Shown here piece after piece: positions 6,368 through 14,006 of a DNA stretch of 15,884 nucleotides. The number at the start of each line of letters is the position of its first letter. Positions within the stretch are counted from its first letter, which is position 1. This DNA comes from an uncultured Clostridia bacterium. Lineage in GTDB: Bacteria > Bacillota_A > Clostridia > Oscillospirales > Oscillospiraceae. The notes below the pieces were generated by a model, which saw only the letters and a program-made list of their open reading frames with translations, was not told the origin of the DNA and searched no databases. The stretch covers positions 1 to 15,884 of the forward strand of contig CAMVIC010000011.1 in assembly GCA_947167435.1 (NCBI GenBank). The letters are read 5' to 3'. Position numbers and translations under genes: made by a program.

Positions 6368-6730
6368 ATGTCTGTACCGAAAATTTTTGAGAGTGAATAC
6401 CGCTTCTGCCTGATTCTATGGGAGCGGGAGCCAGTAAAGAGCACGGAGCTGGTGCGGCTGTGCAAAGAGCGGCTGGGCTGGAGCAAGGCCACCACCTACA
6501 CCGTCATCAAACGCCTGGCCGACCGGGGCGTGCTGAGCAGCGAGGACGCGGTGGTGCGGTCCCTGGTCAGCAGGGAGCAGGCCGAATCCGCCCAGATCGA
6601 CGAGATGGTGGAGAAGACCTTTGCCGGCTCCCTGCCCGCCTTCGTGGCCGCTTTCGCCCGGGGGCGGAAGCTGGGCAGCGACGAGGTGGAGGCCCTGCGC
6701 CGGATGATCGACGACTATCGGGAGGAGTGA
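6368..6730 (+). CDS. BlaI/MecI/CopY-family transcriptional repressor
   Basis: This small repressor is about 120 residues, the normal BlaI size. Residues about 8-75 form the winged helix domain (SEYRFCLILWEREPVKSTEL through GWSKATTYTVIKRLADRGVL), and the C-terminal helical part (about 80-120) dimerises. BlaI proteins repress their own operon until cleaved after activation of a BlaR1 partner. The ATG at 6368 follows GGGAGGTG at ideal spacing; an upstream in-frame TTG at 6341 would fall close to the operator and has no ribosome site. The partner protease starts 3 nt after the stop. The operator pair directly upstream strongly suggests autoregulation. No cysteine-based metal motif of the CopY kind is visible. 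The target genes other than the operon itself are unknown. Confidence 0.9.
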   Translation: MSVPKIFESEYRFCLILWEREPVKSTELVRLCKERLGWSKATTYTVIKRLADRGVLSSEDAVVRSLVSREQAESAQIDEMVEKTFAGSLPAFVAAFARGRKLGSDEVEALRRMIDDYREE

Positions 6731-6733
6731 GAG

Positions 6734-8722
6734 ATGGAGAGGCTGTTTCTGTCCCTGCTGAACAGCGCCCTCTCCGCCTCCTGGCTGATCCTGGCGGTGC
6801 TGGTGCTGCGGCAGCTGCTGCAAAAAGCACCGAAAAACCTGCGCTGCCTGCTCTGGGGCCTGGTGGGATTGCGGCTGGCGCTGCCGGTACGGCTGAAAAG
6901 CGCGCTGAGCCTGGTGCCCAGCGCCCGCCCCGTGCCGCCGGAGATCACCACGGCGGCGGTGCCCGCCATCCAGAGCGGCATCCCGGCCGTGAACCAGGCG
7001 GTGAACCCGGCGCTGGCGGAGAGCCTGAGCCCGGCGGCGGGCGCCAGCGTGAACCCGGCCCAGGTCTGGACGACGGTGGCTGCCTGGGTCTGGCTGGCGG
7101 GGCTGCTTCTCCTGCTGCTGTATGCGCTGCTCAGCACCCTGCGCCTGCGCCGCCTGGTGGCGGACTCGGTGCCGGAGCGGGAGAACATCCGCCTGAGCGA
7201 CAAGATCGACACGCCCTTTGTCCTGGGCGTTTTCCGCCCGCGCATCTACCTGCCCTTCGCCCTGCAAGGGGAGGACCGGGAGCTGGTGATCGCCCATGAG
7301 CAATGCCACATCGCCCGCGGCGACCACCAGTGGAAGCCCCTGGGCTTCCTGCTGCTGGCGGTGTACTGGTTCCATCCCCTGTGCTGGCTGGCCTATGTGC
7401 TCTTCAGCCGGGACCTGGAGCTGGCCTGCGACGAGCGGGTGATCCGGGGCCTGGACCTGGAGGGGCGTAAGGCCTATTCCCGGGCCCTGCTCTCCTGCAG
7501 CGCGCCGTCCCGGCGTCTGTCCGCCTGCCCGGTGGCCTTCGGGGAGACCGGGGTCAGGGGCCGGATTGTCAGCGTCCTGCGCTATCGGAAGCCCGCACGG
7601 CGCCTGGTCGCCGGGGCGCTGGTCCTGTGTGCCCTGGCGGCGGTCTGCTTCTTCACCGACCCGGTGGACGCCGAAGCGGAGACTCAGGCCCGGCAGGAGT
7701 TTCTGATGAGTGTCGGGGACCTGGAGCAGGTGGGGAGCCTGTACAGCGCCATGGATTACGAGAGCTTTACCAATCGCTACGGTCTGGCCCTGGCCGACCT
7801 GCCGGCGCTGCCCGGGCGCTTTCAGAACACGGGCTTTGTGTACGTCTGGGACAGCCGGGACGCCATGAACAAGACCACGGTGCGCCTTTTGCAGATCTGG
7901 ACGGACCCGGAGCGGCAGGAGGCCGTGGTCGTCAGCCAGGCGGCGCTGCCCAGCCGCAACAGCCATTCCGAGAGCGGCTACGTGAAACTGAACCGCTCCT
8001 CCGCCGCGGGGAGCAGCTTCCCCTGGGACCGCTATCCCTGGCTGGTCTATCAGTATCAGGCGAAATTCCGCCTGGGCGAGAACGTGGACACCACGGTGCG
8101 CTGGTACGGGCCGGAGGACCTGGGGGAGGAAGCCTGCCGCGCCATGCTGGGCGAGGCGGTGCTGATCCCGCCGCCGGTGGCTTTCAGCGCAGTGCAGGAG
8201 GGGGACCGGGACGGCTCGGTGTACCTGCTCTCCGTCGGGGAGACGCTGCCCCTCCGGGAGGCCTTCGGCCTGCCGGTCACGGCGGCGGAGCTACAGCCGG
8301 GGGATGAGGCCTTCGTCTCCCTTACGGAGACCGGGGACGGGCCGGCACTGACGGCCCTGGCTCCCACAGAGAGCGGCCGGGTGCTGGTGCTCAGCGCCGA
8401 ATACGAGGGGCGGACGCTGCGGATCTATGTCCGCGTCCTGCCGGTGGAGGAGGAACTGAAGGTCCTGTTCTACGGCGTGGAGCTGGAGAACGAGTTTACC
8501 ATCCACCTGTCCGACGGACCCGTGCTGCTCTATGCCACCCAGGGCGGCGAGATCGTGGACGCCCAGTGGCAGGACGCGGGGGACGGCTCCCTGATCCTGA
8601 CGCCGGACCCGGACGGCTGCTATGTGGGCCCCGGGGACCGGGTGTCACCCGCAGGCGGCACAGCGCTCACCGCGCGCTATGGGCAGCAGGAAAAGACCCT
8701 GACCGTCCATGTCGTTGCGTAG
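6734..8722 (+). CDS. BlaR1/MecR1-type M56 membrane metalloprotease with a non-PBP extracellular region
   Basis: The 662-residue protein has the M56 design: membrane segments near 13-30, 35-52, 115-135, 203-224 and 291-308, and a zinc-protease site H188-E189-Q-C-H192 followed by the expected ELACDE at 229-234. In BlaR1 a signal outside triggers this protease, leading to loss of the BlaI repressor. The outer part here, about 310-662, does not carry the SxxK, SxN and KTG motifs of a beta-lactam sensor. It has a region rich in aromatics (about 325-480) and two later stretches that look like Ig-like beta domains (roughly 500-580 and 590-662). The signal is therefore unknown. The frame begins 3 nt after blaI and ends with TAG. 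No beta-lactamase gene is adjacent. Confidence 0.87.
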   Translation: MERLFLSLLNSALSASWLILAVLVLRQLLQKAPKNLRCLLWGLVGLRLALPVRLKSALSLVPSARPVPPEITTAAVPAIQSGIPAVNQAVNPALAESLSPAAGASVNPAQVWTTVAAWVWLAGLLLLLLYALLSTLRLRRLVADSVPERENIRLSDKIDTPFVLGVFRPRIYLPFALQGEDRELVIAHEQCHIARGDHQWKPLGFLLLAVYWFHPLCWLAYVLFSRDLELACDERVIRGLDLEGRKAYSRALLSCSAPSRRLSACPVAFGETGVRGRIVSVLRYRKPARRLVAGALVLCALAAVCFFTDPVDAEAETQARQEFLMSVGDLEQVGSLYSAMDYESFTNRYGLALADLPALPGRFQNTGFVYVWDSRDAMNKTTVRLLQIWTDPERQEAVVVSQAALPSRNSHSESGYVKLNRSSAAGSSFPWDRYPWLVYQYQAKFRLGENVDTTVRWYGPEDLGEEACRAMLGEAVLIPPPVAFSAVQEGDRDGSVYLLSVGETLPLREAFGLPVTAAELQPGDEAFVSLTETGDGPALTALAPTESGRVLVLSAEYEGRTLRIYVRVLPVEEELKVLFYGVELENEFTIHLSDGPVLLYATQGGEIVDAQWQDAGDGSLILTPDPDGCYVGPGDRVSPAGGTALTARYGQQEKTLTVHVVA

Positions 8723-8769
8723 TCGCAGCCCGGACCGCTCGGATCTTAATTCAAGCTGTCGACACCCTC

Positions 8770-8800
8770 AAACCGCCGCTTCACAAAGCGGCGGTTTTTT
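8770..8800 (+). terminator. Strong intrinsic terminator after the BlaR1-type gene
   Basis: ACCGCCGCTT (8772-8781) pairs with AAGCGGCGGT (8786-8795) across a 4-nt loop, followed by T residues to 8800. Its loop and right arm overlap the predicted folC promoter. Confidence 0.92.
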
Positions 8801-8808
8801 GATATGAT
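8780..8808 (+). promoter_or_regulatory. Predicted folC promoter embedded in the upstream terminator
   Basis: TTCACA (8780-8785) and TATGAT (8803-8808) are 17 bp apart, giving a start near 8815. The -35 box is made of the end of the left arm and the loop of the terminator, and the spacer is its right arm and T-tract. Confidence 0.55.
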
Positions 8809-8848
8809 AGGGGTCGGCGCAGAATGCGCCCAAAAAGGAGATCGGTTT

Positions 8849-10111
8849 ATGGATTACAAAGAAGCATTGGCATATATCGACGGCGTCCGCTGGTACGGCT
8901 CCCGGCCGGGACTGGAGCGGGTGACGGAGCTGCTGGAAAAGCTGGGGCGGCCCCAGGACAAGCTGAAATGCGTCCACATTGCCGGCACCAACGGCAAGGG
9001 CAGCTGCGCTGCCATGACGGCCTCGGTGCTGAAAGCCGCAGGCTTCCGCACGGGGCTTTTCACATCCCCCTATCTGTTTCGCTTCAACGAGCGCATGCAG
9101 ATCAACGGCCATCCCATCGACGATGAGGTGCTGGCCGCGCTGGTGACGGAGCTGCGCCCTGTGGCCGACGCCATGGAGGACCATCCCACGGAATTTGAAC
9201 TGATGACCGCGGTGGCGATGCTGTGGTTTGCCCGGGAGAAATGCGATGCGGTGGTGCTGGAGGTGGGCATGGGCGGCCGCCTGGACGCCACCAACGTGAT
9301 CGAAAAGCCCCTGGCGGCGGTGATTATGAACATCGGCCTGGACCATACGGCCGTTCTGGGAGACACGGTGGAGAAGATTGCCGCGGAAAAGGCCGGCATC
9401 ATCAAGCCTGGCTGTGACGTGGTGCTCTATCAGCAGCAGCCCAGCGTGGAGGCCGTGGTGGAGGAGCGCTGCGCGGCGCTGGGCGCCCGGCTCCACAAGG
9501 CGGATTTTTCCCAGATCGCGCCGGAGTTCGACAGCGTGGAGGGCCAGGTCTTCACCTATCGGGGCGAGCCCTATGCCCTGCCCCTGCTGGGCGAGCACCA
9601 GCGGAAAAACGCCGCCGTGGTGCTGGAACTGGCGGAGGTGCTGCGGCAAAAGGGCTTTGTGATCGATCAGAATGCGCTGGAGCACGGACTTTACGCGGTC
9701 AGCTGGCCCGCCCGCTTCGAGCTGGTGCAGAGCGAGCCGCCCTTTGTGGTGGACGGGGGCCACAATCCCCAGTGCGCCCGGACCGTGGCGGACAGCCTGA
9801 AGACCTATTTTCCGGATCAGCGGCATGTGCTGCTGGTGGGCGTGCTGGCGGACAAGGATTACGCGGCCCTTACGGAAATCCTGAACGAGCAGGCGGACGC
9901 CTGGGTCTGCGTCACGCCGGACAGCGAGCGGGCTCTGCCCGCGGAGGAGTTGGCGGCGTATCTCGCCCGCTTCGGCAAGCCTGTGACCGCCTGCGCCTCC
10001 ATCCCAGACGGGGTAGAGGAGGCCCGGAGGCAGGCGGGCGACGGCGTCGTCTGTGCGGTGGGCTCGCTGTACATGGCGGGGGCCGTCCGGGCCTGCTTCG
10101 GACTGTACTGA
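8849..10111 (+). CDS. folC: Bifunctional folylpolyglutamate synthase/dihydrofolate synthase
   Basis: This Mur-ligase-family cytoplasmic enzyme adds glutamate to dihydropteroate and to folates using ATP. The 420 residues match FolC length. Visible motifs are the P-loop G46-T-N-G-K-G-S52, the folate-loop FTSPYLFRFNERM (about 71-83), EVGMGGRLDATN (138-149), NIGLDHTAVLGDT (161-173), KAGIIKPG (181-188, with a lysine of the type that is carbamylated in Mur ligases) and the C-terminal DGGHNP. The ATG at 8849 follows AAAGGAG by 8 nt; a frame open from 8804 would begin inside the promoter and is rejected. ruvX follows after 16 nt, and the two are probably one transcript. No folylpolyglutamate-unrelated Mur domain features are seen. 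Confidence 0.95.
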   Translation: MDYKEALAYIDGVRWYGSRPGLERVTELLEKLGRPQDKLKCVHIAGTNGKGSCAAMTASVLKAAGFRTGLFTSPYLFRFNERMQINGHPIDDEVLAALVTELRPVADAMEDHPTEFELMTAVAMLWFAREKCDAVVLEVGMGGRLDATNVIEKPLAAVIMNIGLDHTAVLGDTVEKIAAEKAGIIKPGCDVVLYQQQPSVEAVVEERCAALGARLHKADFSQIAPEFDSVEGQVFTYRGEPYALPLLGEHQRKNAAVVLELAEVLRQKGFVIDQNALEHGLYAVSWPARFELVQSEPPFVVDGGHNPQCARTVADSLKTYFPDQRHVLLVGVLADKDYAALTEILNEQADAWVCVTPDSERALPAEELAAYLARFGKPVTACASIPDGVEEARRQAGDGVVCAVGSLYMAGAVRACFGLY

Positions 10112-10127
10112 AAAAGGAGAAGAAATC

Positions 10128-10538
10128 ATGCGAATCATGGCAATCGACTACGGCGACCAGCGCATCGGCCTTGCGGTCTCGGACCTGCTGGGGATGATGG
10201 CCGGCGAGGCCTGGACCATGCAGGAATGGAATATGGAGCGGGCCAGCCTCCGCATCAGCGAGGAGGCGAAGAAGCGGGAGGTGGGCACGCTGGTGCTGGG
10301 CCTGCCGAAGAACATGGACGGCAGCGAAGGACCCCGGGCGGAGAAGAGCCGGCAGTTCCGGGAGCTGCTGATTCGTGACAGCGCGCTGCCGGTGGTGCTC
10401 TGGGACGAGCGGCGCAGCAGCATCGAGGCCCACGCCATTCTCCACGCCGCCGGAAAGAAGGAGCGGGTCCACCGCAAAACCGTGGACGCGGTGGCGGCAA
10501 GCCTCATTCTGGAGAGCTATCTGGGAAGCATAAAGTGA
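10128..10538 (+). CDS. ruvX: Putative pre-16S rRNA nuclease / Holliday-junction resolvase-like protein YqgF
   Basis: This RNase H-fold nuclease is implicated in 5'-end maturation of 16S rRNA in E. coli and is also called RuvX for its similarity to resolvases. The 136 residues fit the family. Motifs are MRIMAIDYGDQRIGLAVSD at the N-terminus with the catalytic-type D7, LGLPKNMDGS, LWDERRSSIEA and the C-terminal VDAVAASLILESYL with its acidic residue. The ATG follows AAAAAGGAGAAGAAATC, a perfect ribosome site; an open frame upstream of it overlaps folC and is not used. It is 16 nt after folC. There is no terminator before the mscS promoter, so some transcription may continue into mscS. Confidence 0.93.
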   Translation: MRIMAIDYGDQRIGLAVSDLLGMMAGEAWTMQEWNMERASLRISEEAKKREVGTLVLGLPKNMDGSEGPRAEKSRQFRELLIRDSALPVVLWDERRSSIEAHAILHAAGKKERVHRKTVDAVAASLILESYLGSIK

Positions 10539-10546
10539 AAAAAGAG

Positions 10547-10575
10547 TTTACATCTTAACACCGATCGATTAAAAT
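10547..10575 (+). promoter_or_regulatory. Predicted mscS promoter
   Basis: TTTACA (10547-10552) and TAAAAT (10570-10575) are 17 bp apart in an AT-rich gap, with the start near 10582, about 25 nt before the ATG at 10607. Confidence 0.7.
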
Positions 10576-10606
10576 ATAAGCACAAAACAAGAAAGGAGCC
10601 TGCATT

Positions 10607-11407
10607 ATGAATCAAGTTCTTTCCACGCTCGGCATCAGCTCTGTGGAAGCGCTGCTCCACGCAATCGTGACTCTGGTTATCTGCATTCTGGCCATTAAAA
10701 TTATCACGAACCTGGTGGAGAAAGTCCTCGCCAAGAACCCCAAGCTGGACAGCACCCTGCGCCATTATATCAGCACCGCAGTCCGCACCCTGCTCTGGAT
10801 TGTGACGGTCATCATCGTGGCAAACGCCCTGGGCATCAACACCACCTCTCTGGTAGCCCTGGTCAGCGTAGCCGGCCTGGCTCTGTCCCTGTCGATCCAG
10901 AACGTGATGAGCAACCTCTTCTCCGGCATCACCCTGCTGATCGCCAAGCCCTTCGCCACCGGCGACTTTGTGGAAGTGGCGGGCAAAACCGGCACCATCA
11001 AGGCCATCGGCCTGTTCTACACCCAGCTGGACACCCTGGACAACGTGGCCATCTCCATCCCAAACAGCGACGTGACCGCCGCCGCCGTCCACAACTATAG
11101 CCGGGAGCCCCTGCGCCGGGTGGATCGCACCTTTACCACCTCCTATGAGTGCGGCACCGAAGAGGTTAAGGCCGCCATCTTCGACGCCATCGCCAAGGAC
11201 CAGCGCATCCTCAGCGACCCCGCTCCCTTCGTGCGCCTGCTGGACTACAAGGGCAGCACCGTGGAGTATGTGGTCCGCGTCTGGTGCAAGAACGCCGACT
11301 ACTGGGACGTGTACTTCAATCTGAACGAGAACGTGCGCGAGAGCTTCGCCGCAAAGGGCGTGAAGTTCAGCTACGAGCATGTGAACGTCCACATCGTGGA
11401 GAAGTAA
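10607..11407 (+). CDS. mscS: Small-conductance mechanosensitive channel, MscS family
   Basis: MscS channels open under membrane tension and release solutes during hypo-osmotic shock. At 266 residues this is the short, three-helix form. TM1 is about 15-38, TM2 about 55-77 and the pore helix TM3 about 80-112, with the family sequence ALVSVAGLALSLSIQNVMSN then LFSGITLLIAKPFATGDFVEV leading into the cytoplasmic beta domain (IPNSDVTAAAVHNYSREPLRRVD). GAAAGGAG lies 9 nt before the ATG. It has its own promoter and is followed by a bidirectional terminator, so it is probably monocistronic with some read-through from ruvX. Nothing in the protein looks abnormal. Confidence 0.93.
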   Translation: MNQVLSTLGISSVEALLHAIVTLVICILAIKIITNLVEKVLAKNPKLDSTLRHYISTAVRTLLWIVTVIIVANALGINTTSLVALVSVAGLALSLSIQNVMSNLFSGITLLIAKPFATGDFVEVAGKTGTIKAIGLFYTQLDTLDNVAISIPNSDVTAAAVHNYSREPLRRVDRTFTTSYECGTEEVKAAIFDAIAKDQRILSDPAPFVRLLDYKGSTVEYVVRVWCKNADYWDVYFNLNENVRESFAAKGVKFSYEHVNVHIVEK

Positions 11408-11417
11408 GCCTCTCTGG

Positions 11418-11459
11418 AAGCAAAAAAGCAGACACGGTTTCGTGTCTGCTTTTTTGCTT
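11418..11459. terminator. Bidirectional terminator between mscS and the galactokinase-like gene
   Basis: A perfect 19-bp stem, AAGCAAAAAAGCAGACACG (11418-11436) with 11441-11459, has a 4-nt loop. Because the stem contains A6/T6, a T-run leaves the GC-rich inner hairpin in either direction. It fits the end of mscS from the left and of the converging galactokinase-like gene from the right. Confidence 0.9.
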
Positions 11460-11461
11460 GG

Positions 11462-11508
11462 ATCCCTGCTGATCCTGCTTTCCTGTAAAACGCATGATAA
11501 GCAGGGAT
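11462..11508. repeat. Inverted repeat in the galactokinase-like gene 3' region
   Basis: ATCCCTGCT (11462-11470) is complemented by AGCAGGGAT (11500-11508) across 29 nt, and after one mismatch two further pairs form. It lies between the terminator and the stop codon at 11527. It has no T-run and is probably a 3'-end stabilising hairpin or chance. Confidence 0.4.
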
Positions 11509-11526
11509 TGTTATCGGAACTCGGTA

Positions 11527-12606
11527 TTATTTAAGCAGCCGGATTCTCATGCATTTGCCTGCGCCGAAGGCCTTTTCCATTGCCGCCTTGTAAGCGGGGA
11601 ACTCGTCCAGCGGCATCAGGGCCTGCACGCAGCCGGCAAAACCGCCGCCGTGAACCCGCCAGGCGCCCTTGCCCCGGAGCAGCGATTCGCTCAACTCCAG
11701 CCCCTGCTTGAGCTTGGTGTCGCCGGTGACGCTGGTGACAATGTTGTTCAGCAGCTTCTCCGAGGAGCGGCCGGACTCGTTCATCAGGCGCATATAGGTC
11801 TCGCCGTCTCCGGCCTTCAGAGCGTCCCGCATCAGAAGCACGCGGTCGTTCTCGTCAAAGAAATGCATGGCGCGGCGCACGGGCCGGTTGGAGACGTCCC
11901 AGCCGCGGCTGCGAAATTCCTCCGGGTCCACGTCGCCCAGCACGCCCTTGTCGAACAGGTTCGCGATATACACCATGTCCGCCGGGATGCGGGCATAGGA
12001 GGTATCCAGTCCCGCGTGGCTGCCGCCGGTGTCGGTCAGGCAGAGGGCCAAACCCATGGCCTCAAAGTCCGCGTCCAGGTCCTCGATGGTCCGGTTTTTA
12101 AAGTCCAGATACACCGTCCGGCCCAGAGCGCAGGTCAGCTGACTCATGAGACCGCAGGGCTTGCCGAAGTGTTCGTTCTCGGCGGACTGGGCCGCCCGGG
12201 CCAGCACCACGGGCTGCACCGCGTCGTCGTTATACAGTGCGCTCTCGATTTTGCCGACCAGCACCGAAAAGGCTGCCGAGGAGCTGAGCCCCGCACCGAT
12301 GGGCAGGGTGCTGGTCACCTGTGCGTCGAAACCGCCGATTGTCAGACCCAGACCCTGAAAGGCGGCCAGAACGCCCCGTGCCAGAGCCTGCGGCGTGCCA
12401 AACTCCGTGGGGTATACCCCCAGCTGGCTGGTTTTGAAATCTATCGGATCAAAGCCTTCGCTTCGGATGCGGACCACGCCGTCTCCGTTGGGCTCTGCCT
12501 TTGCGTACAATCCCAGGTCCACCGCGGCTGCCAGACAGCGGCCGTTCTGATGGTCGGTATGGTTTCCGGCAAGTTCCGTCCTGCCGGGGGCGAAAAATTC
12601 CCTCAT
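11527..12606 (-). CDS. galK: Galactokinase-like GHMP kinase with an altered catalytic site
   Basis: The protein is a GHMP-family kinase closest to galactokinases, which phosphorylate galactose at C1. Visible are the signature G8-RTELAGNHTDHQNG22, the ATP loop LPIGAGLSSSAAF (101-113), TDTGGSHAGLDTSYA and the C-terminal HGGGFAGCVQAL. In galactokinases the segment CGxMDQ holds the catalytic Asp; here it reads C151-G-L-M-S155-Q, so the Asp is replaced by Ser. The paired Arg is kept (R9). I chose the ATG at 12606 (359 residues) because GAGAGGAT precedes it and the predicted promoter lies over the in-frame codons further upstream; a longer TTG start at 12690 would give 387 residues. With this start it is shorter at the N-terminus than typical galactokinases. 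It could be a kinase for another sugar, or a non-catalytic homologue. Confidence 0.82.
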   Translation of the reverse strand: MREFFAPGRTELAGNHTDHQNGRCLAAAVDLGLYAKAEPNGDGVVRIRSEGFDPIDFKTSQLGVYPTEFGTPQALARGVLAAFQGLGLTIGGFDAQVTSTLPIGAGLSSSAAFSVLVGKIESALYNDDAVQPVVLARAAQSAENEHFGKPCGLMSQLTCALGRTVYLDFKNRTIEDLDADFEAMGLALCLTDTGGSHAGLDTSYARIPADMVYIANLFDKGVLGDVDPEEFRSRGWDVSNRPVRRAMHFFDENDRVLLMRDALKAGDGETYMRLMNESGRSSEKLLNNIVTSVTGDTKLKQGLELSESLLRGKGAWRVHGGGFAGCVQALMPLDEFPAYKAAMEKAFGAGKCMRIRLLK

Positions 12607-12661
12607 TCTGCTTATATCCTCTCTGTTTCGCCTGTTTACTTTTCCCTTCTCATACACGGAA

Positions 12662-12690
12662 AGCATATAACGAATTGTTCGCAAAGTCAA
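12662..12690 (-). promoter_or_regulatory. Predicted promoter of the galactokinase-like gene
   Basis: On the minus strand, TTGACT (plus 12685-12690) and TATGCT (12662-12667) are 17 bp apart. The start would be near 12655, about 50 nt before the ATG at 12606. The -10 box overlaps the upstream in-frame ATG at 12666, so that codon would not be transcribed. Confidence 0.65.
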
Positions 12691-12746
12691 CGGAAAATGC
12701 CTGGAAAAAAGCTAAAAGTTTCTGAAAGATTTCCTTGCGGAAATTC

Positions 12747-12775
12747 TTGTCAATCCCGGCTCCGGACGGTATAAT
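12747..12775 (+). promoter_or_regulatory. Predicted promoter of the aminotransferase operon
   Basis: TTGTCA (12747-12752) and a perfect TATAAT (12770-12775) are 17 bp apart. The start falls near 12782, only about 2 nt before the ATG at 12784. It is divergent from the galactokinase-like promoter, 56 bp away. Confidence 0.75.
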
Positions 12776-12783
12776 ACCACCGA

Positions 12784-13986
12784 ATGAATCCTGAGGAGGC
12801 GGTTGTCATATTACCCGAAAAAAGCTTGGCCTGGGGCCGGAGCAAAAGCTGCATCCGAGAGCTGGCCGCGTACGGCGCGGCGCGCAAGGCGGCCATCGGG
12901 CCGGAAAACGTGTTTGATTTCAGCATCGGCAATCCCAGCGTCCCCGCGCCTCCCGCAGTGGCGCAGGCCATGCGGGAGCTGATGGACATGGACCCGGTGG
13001 CGCTTCACGGTTACACCCCGGCCGCCGGTCGGCCCAGCCTGCGAAAGGCCATTGCGGATGACCTGAAGACGCGTTACGGTTCCCGCATTCCGCCGGAGCT
13101 GATCTACGTCTGCTGCGGCGCGGCGGCGGGCCTTGCCGCCTGCATGCACGGGCTGCTCTGCCCGGGGGAGGAGGCGCTGACCTTTGCTCCCTTCTTTCCG
13201 GAATACCGGGTGTTCGTGGAGGGCGCCGGCGGCGTGCTCACAGCGCTGCCCCCTGCGGAAGGGCTGCAGCCGGATCTGGCCGCCCTGGAGGCGGCGCTGA
13301 ATCCCCGGAGCAAGCTGCTGATTATCAACACGCCCAACAACCCCTCCGGCGTTATTCTCAGCCCGGAGACGCTGACGCAGCTGGGCCAGGTTCTCCGCCG
13401 GGCGGAGCAGCGCTTCGGCCATCCCGTCTATCTGGTGTCGGACGAGCCTTACCGGGAGCTGGTATATGACGGGAAAGCCCCCTTCGTGCCGGACTTTTAT
13501 AAGAACACCATCCTCTGCTACTCCTTCAGCAAGTCCCTGTCCCTGCCCGGCGAGCGCGTGGGCTATCTGGCGGTGAGCGACGCCATGGCCGAGCGGGAGC
13601 TGGTTTTCGCGGCCCTGGCGGGGGCCGCCCGCTCTCTTGGCTATGTAAACGCCCCCAGCTTCATGCAGTTTGTGGCAGAGCGCTGCGTGGGCCTGACGGC
13701 CGACCTGTCGGTGTACAAGGCCAACCGGGACCTGCTGTACCGGAGCCTGTGCGAGCTGGGCTTCACCTGCGTCTACCCGGACGGCGCCTTTTACCTGTTC
13801 ATGCAGTCGCCGGAGCCGGATGCCAAGGCCTTCAGCGAGCGGGCCAAGCGGCACGAGCTGCTGCTGGTCCCCGCGGATGATTTCGGCCTGGGCGGCTATG
13901 TGCGTCTGGCCTACTGCGTGACGGAGGATATGATTCGCCGCAGTCTGCCCGCCTTCGCTGCGCTGGCCGCGGAGTACTTTAACTGA
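12784..13986 (+). CDS. Class I/II pyridoxal-phosphate aminotransferase
   Basis: This fold-type I PLP enzyme moves an amino group between an amino acid and a 2-oxo acid; the specific substrate cannot be read from the sequence. Residue numbers use the ATG at 12784 (400 residues). Motifs are FSIGNPSVPAP (46-56), INTPNNPSG (181-189), SDEPYREL (219-226) and the PLP lysine K250 in SFSKSLSLPGERVGY, with YVRLAYC near the end. Start choice is uncertain: the ATG would be nearly leaderless, while a strong GAGGAGG (12793-12799) stands 8 nt before an in-frame ATA at 12808, where I would expect relatives to begin (ILPEKSLAWG). It begins an operon: proC follows after 20 nt. This suggests a role in amino-acid metabolism together with proline synthesis, which is inference. 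Confidence 0.85.
   Translation: MNPEEAVVILPEKSLAWGRSKSCIRELAAYGAARKAAIGPENVFDFSIGNPSVPAPPAVAQAMRELMDMDPVALHGYTPAAGRPSLRKAIADDLKTRYGSRIPPELIYVCCGAAAGLAACMHGLLCPGEEALTFAPFFPEYRVFVEGAGGVLTALPPAEGLQPDLAALEAALNPRSKLLIINTPNNPSGVILSPETLTQLGQVLRRAEQRFGHPVYLVSDEPYRELVYDGKAPFVPDFYKNTILCYSFSKSLSLPGERVGYLAVSDAMAERELVFAALAGAARSLGYVNAPSFMQFVAERCVGLTADLSVYKANRDLLYRSLCELGFTCVYPDGAFYLFMQSPEPDAKAFSERAKRHELLLVPADDFGLGGYVRLAYCVTEDMIRRSLPAFAALAAEYFN
12793..12799 (+). promoter_or_regulatory. Strong ribosome site that argues for a non-ATG start
   Basis: GAGGAGG sits inside the annotated start of the aminotransferase, downstream of its only nearby ATG (12784) and 8 nt upstream of ATA at 12808. No ATG, GTG or TTG in the reading frame lies at a usable distance after it. 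Confidence 0.5.
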
Positions 13987-14006
13987 TACGAAAAGGGGAA
14001 TCCGAT

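Noticed and set aside
6368..8722. A beta-lactam resistance locus
   Set aside because: The repressor and protease families fit, but no beta-lactamase or PBP gene is present and the outer domain lacks PBP motifs, so resistance cannot be claimed.
12607..12690. Longer N-terminus of the galactokinase-like protein from TTG 12690 or ATG 12666
   Set aside because: The stretch is AT-rich, has no ribosome site, and the predicted promoter boxes lie on these codons; the length match to typical galactokinases is probably chance.
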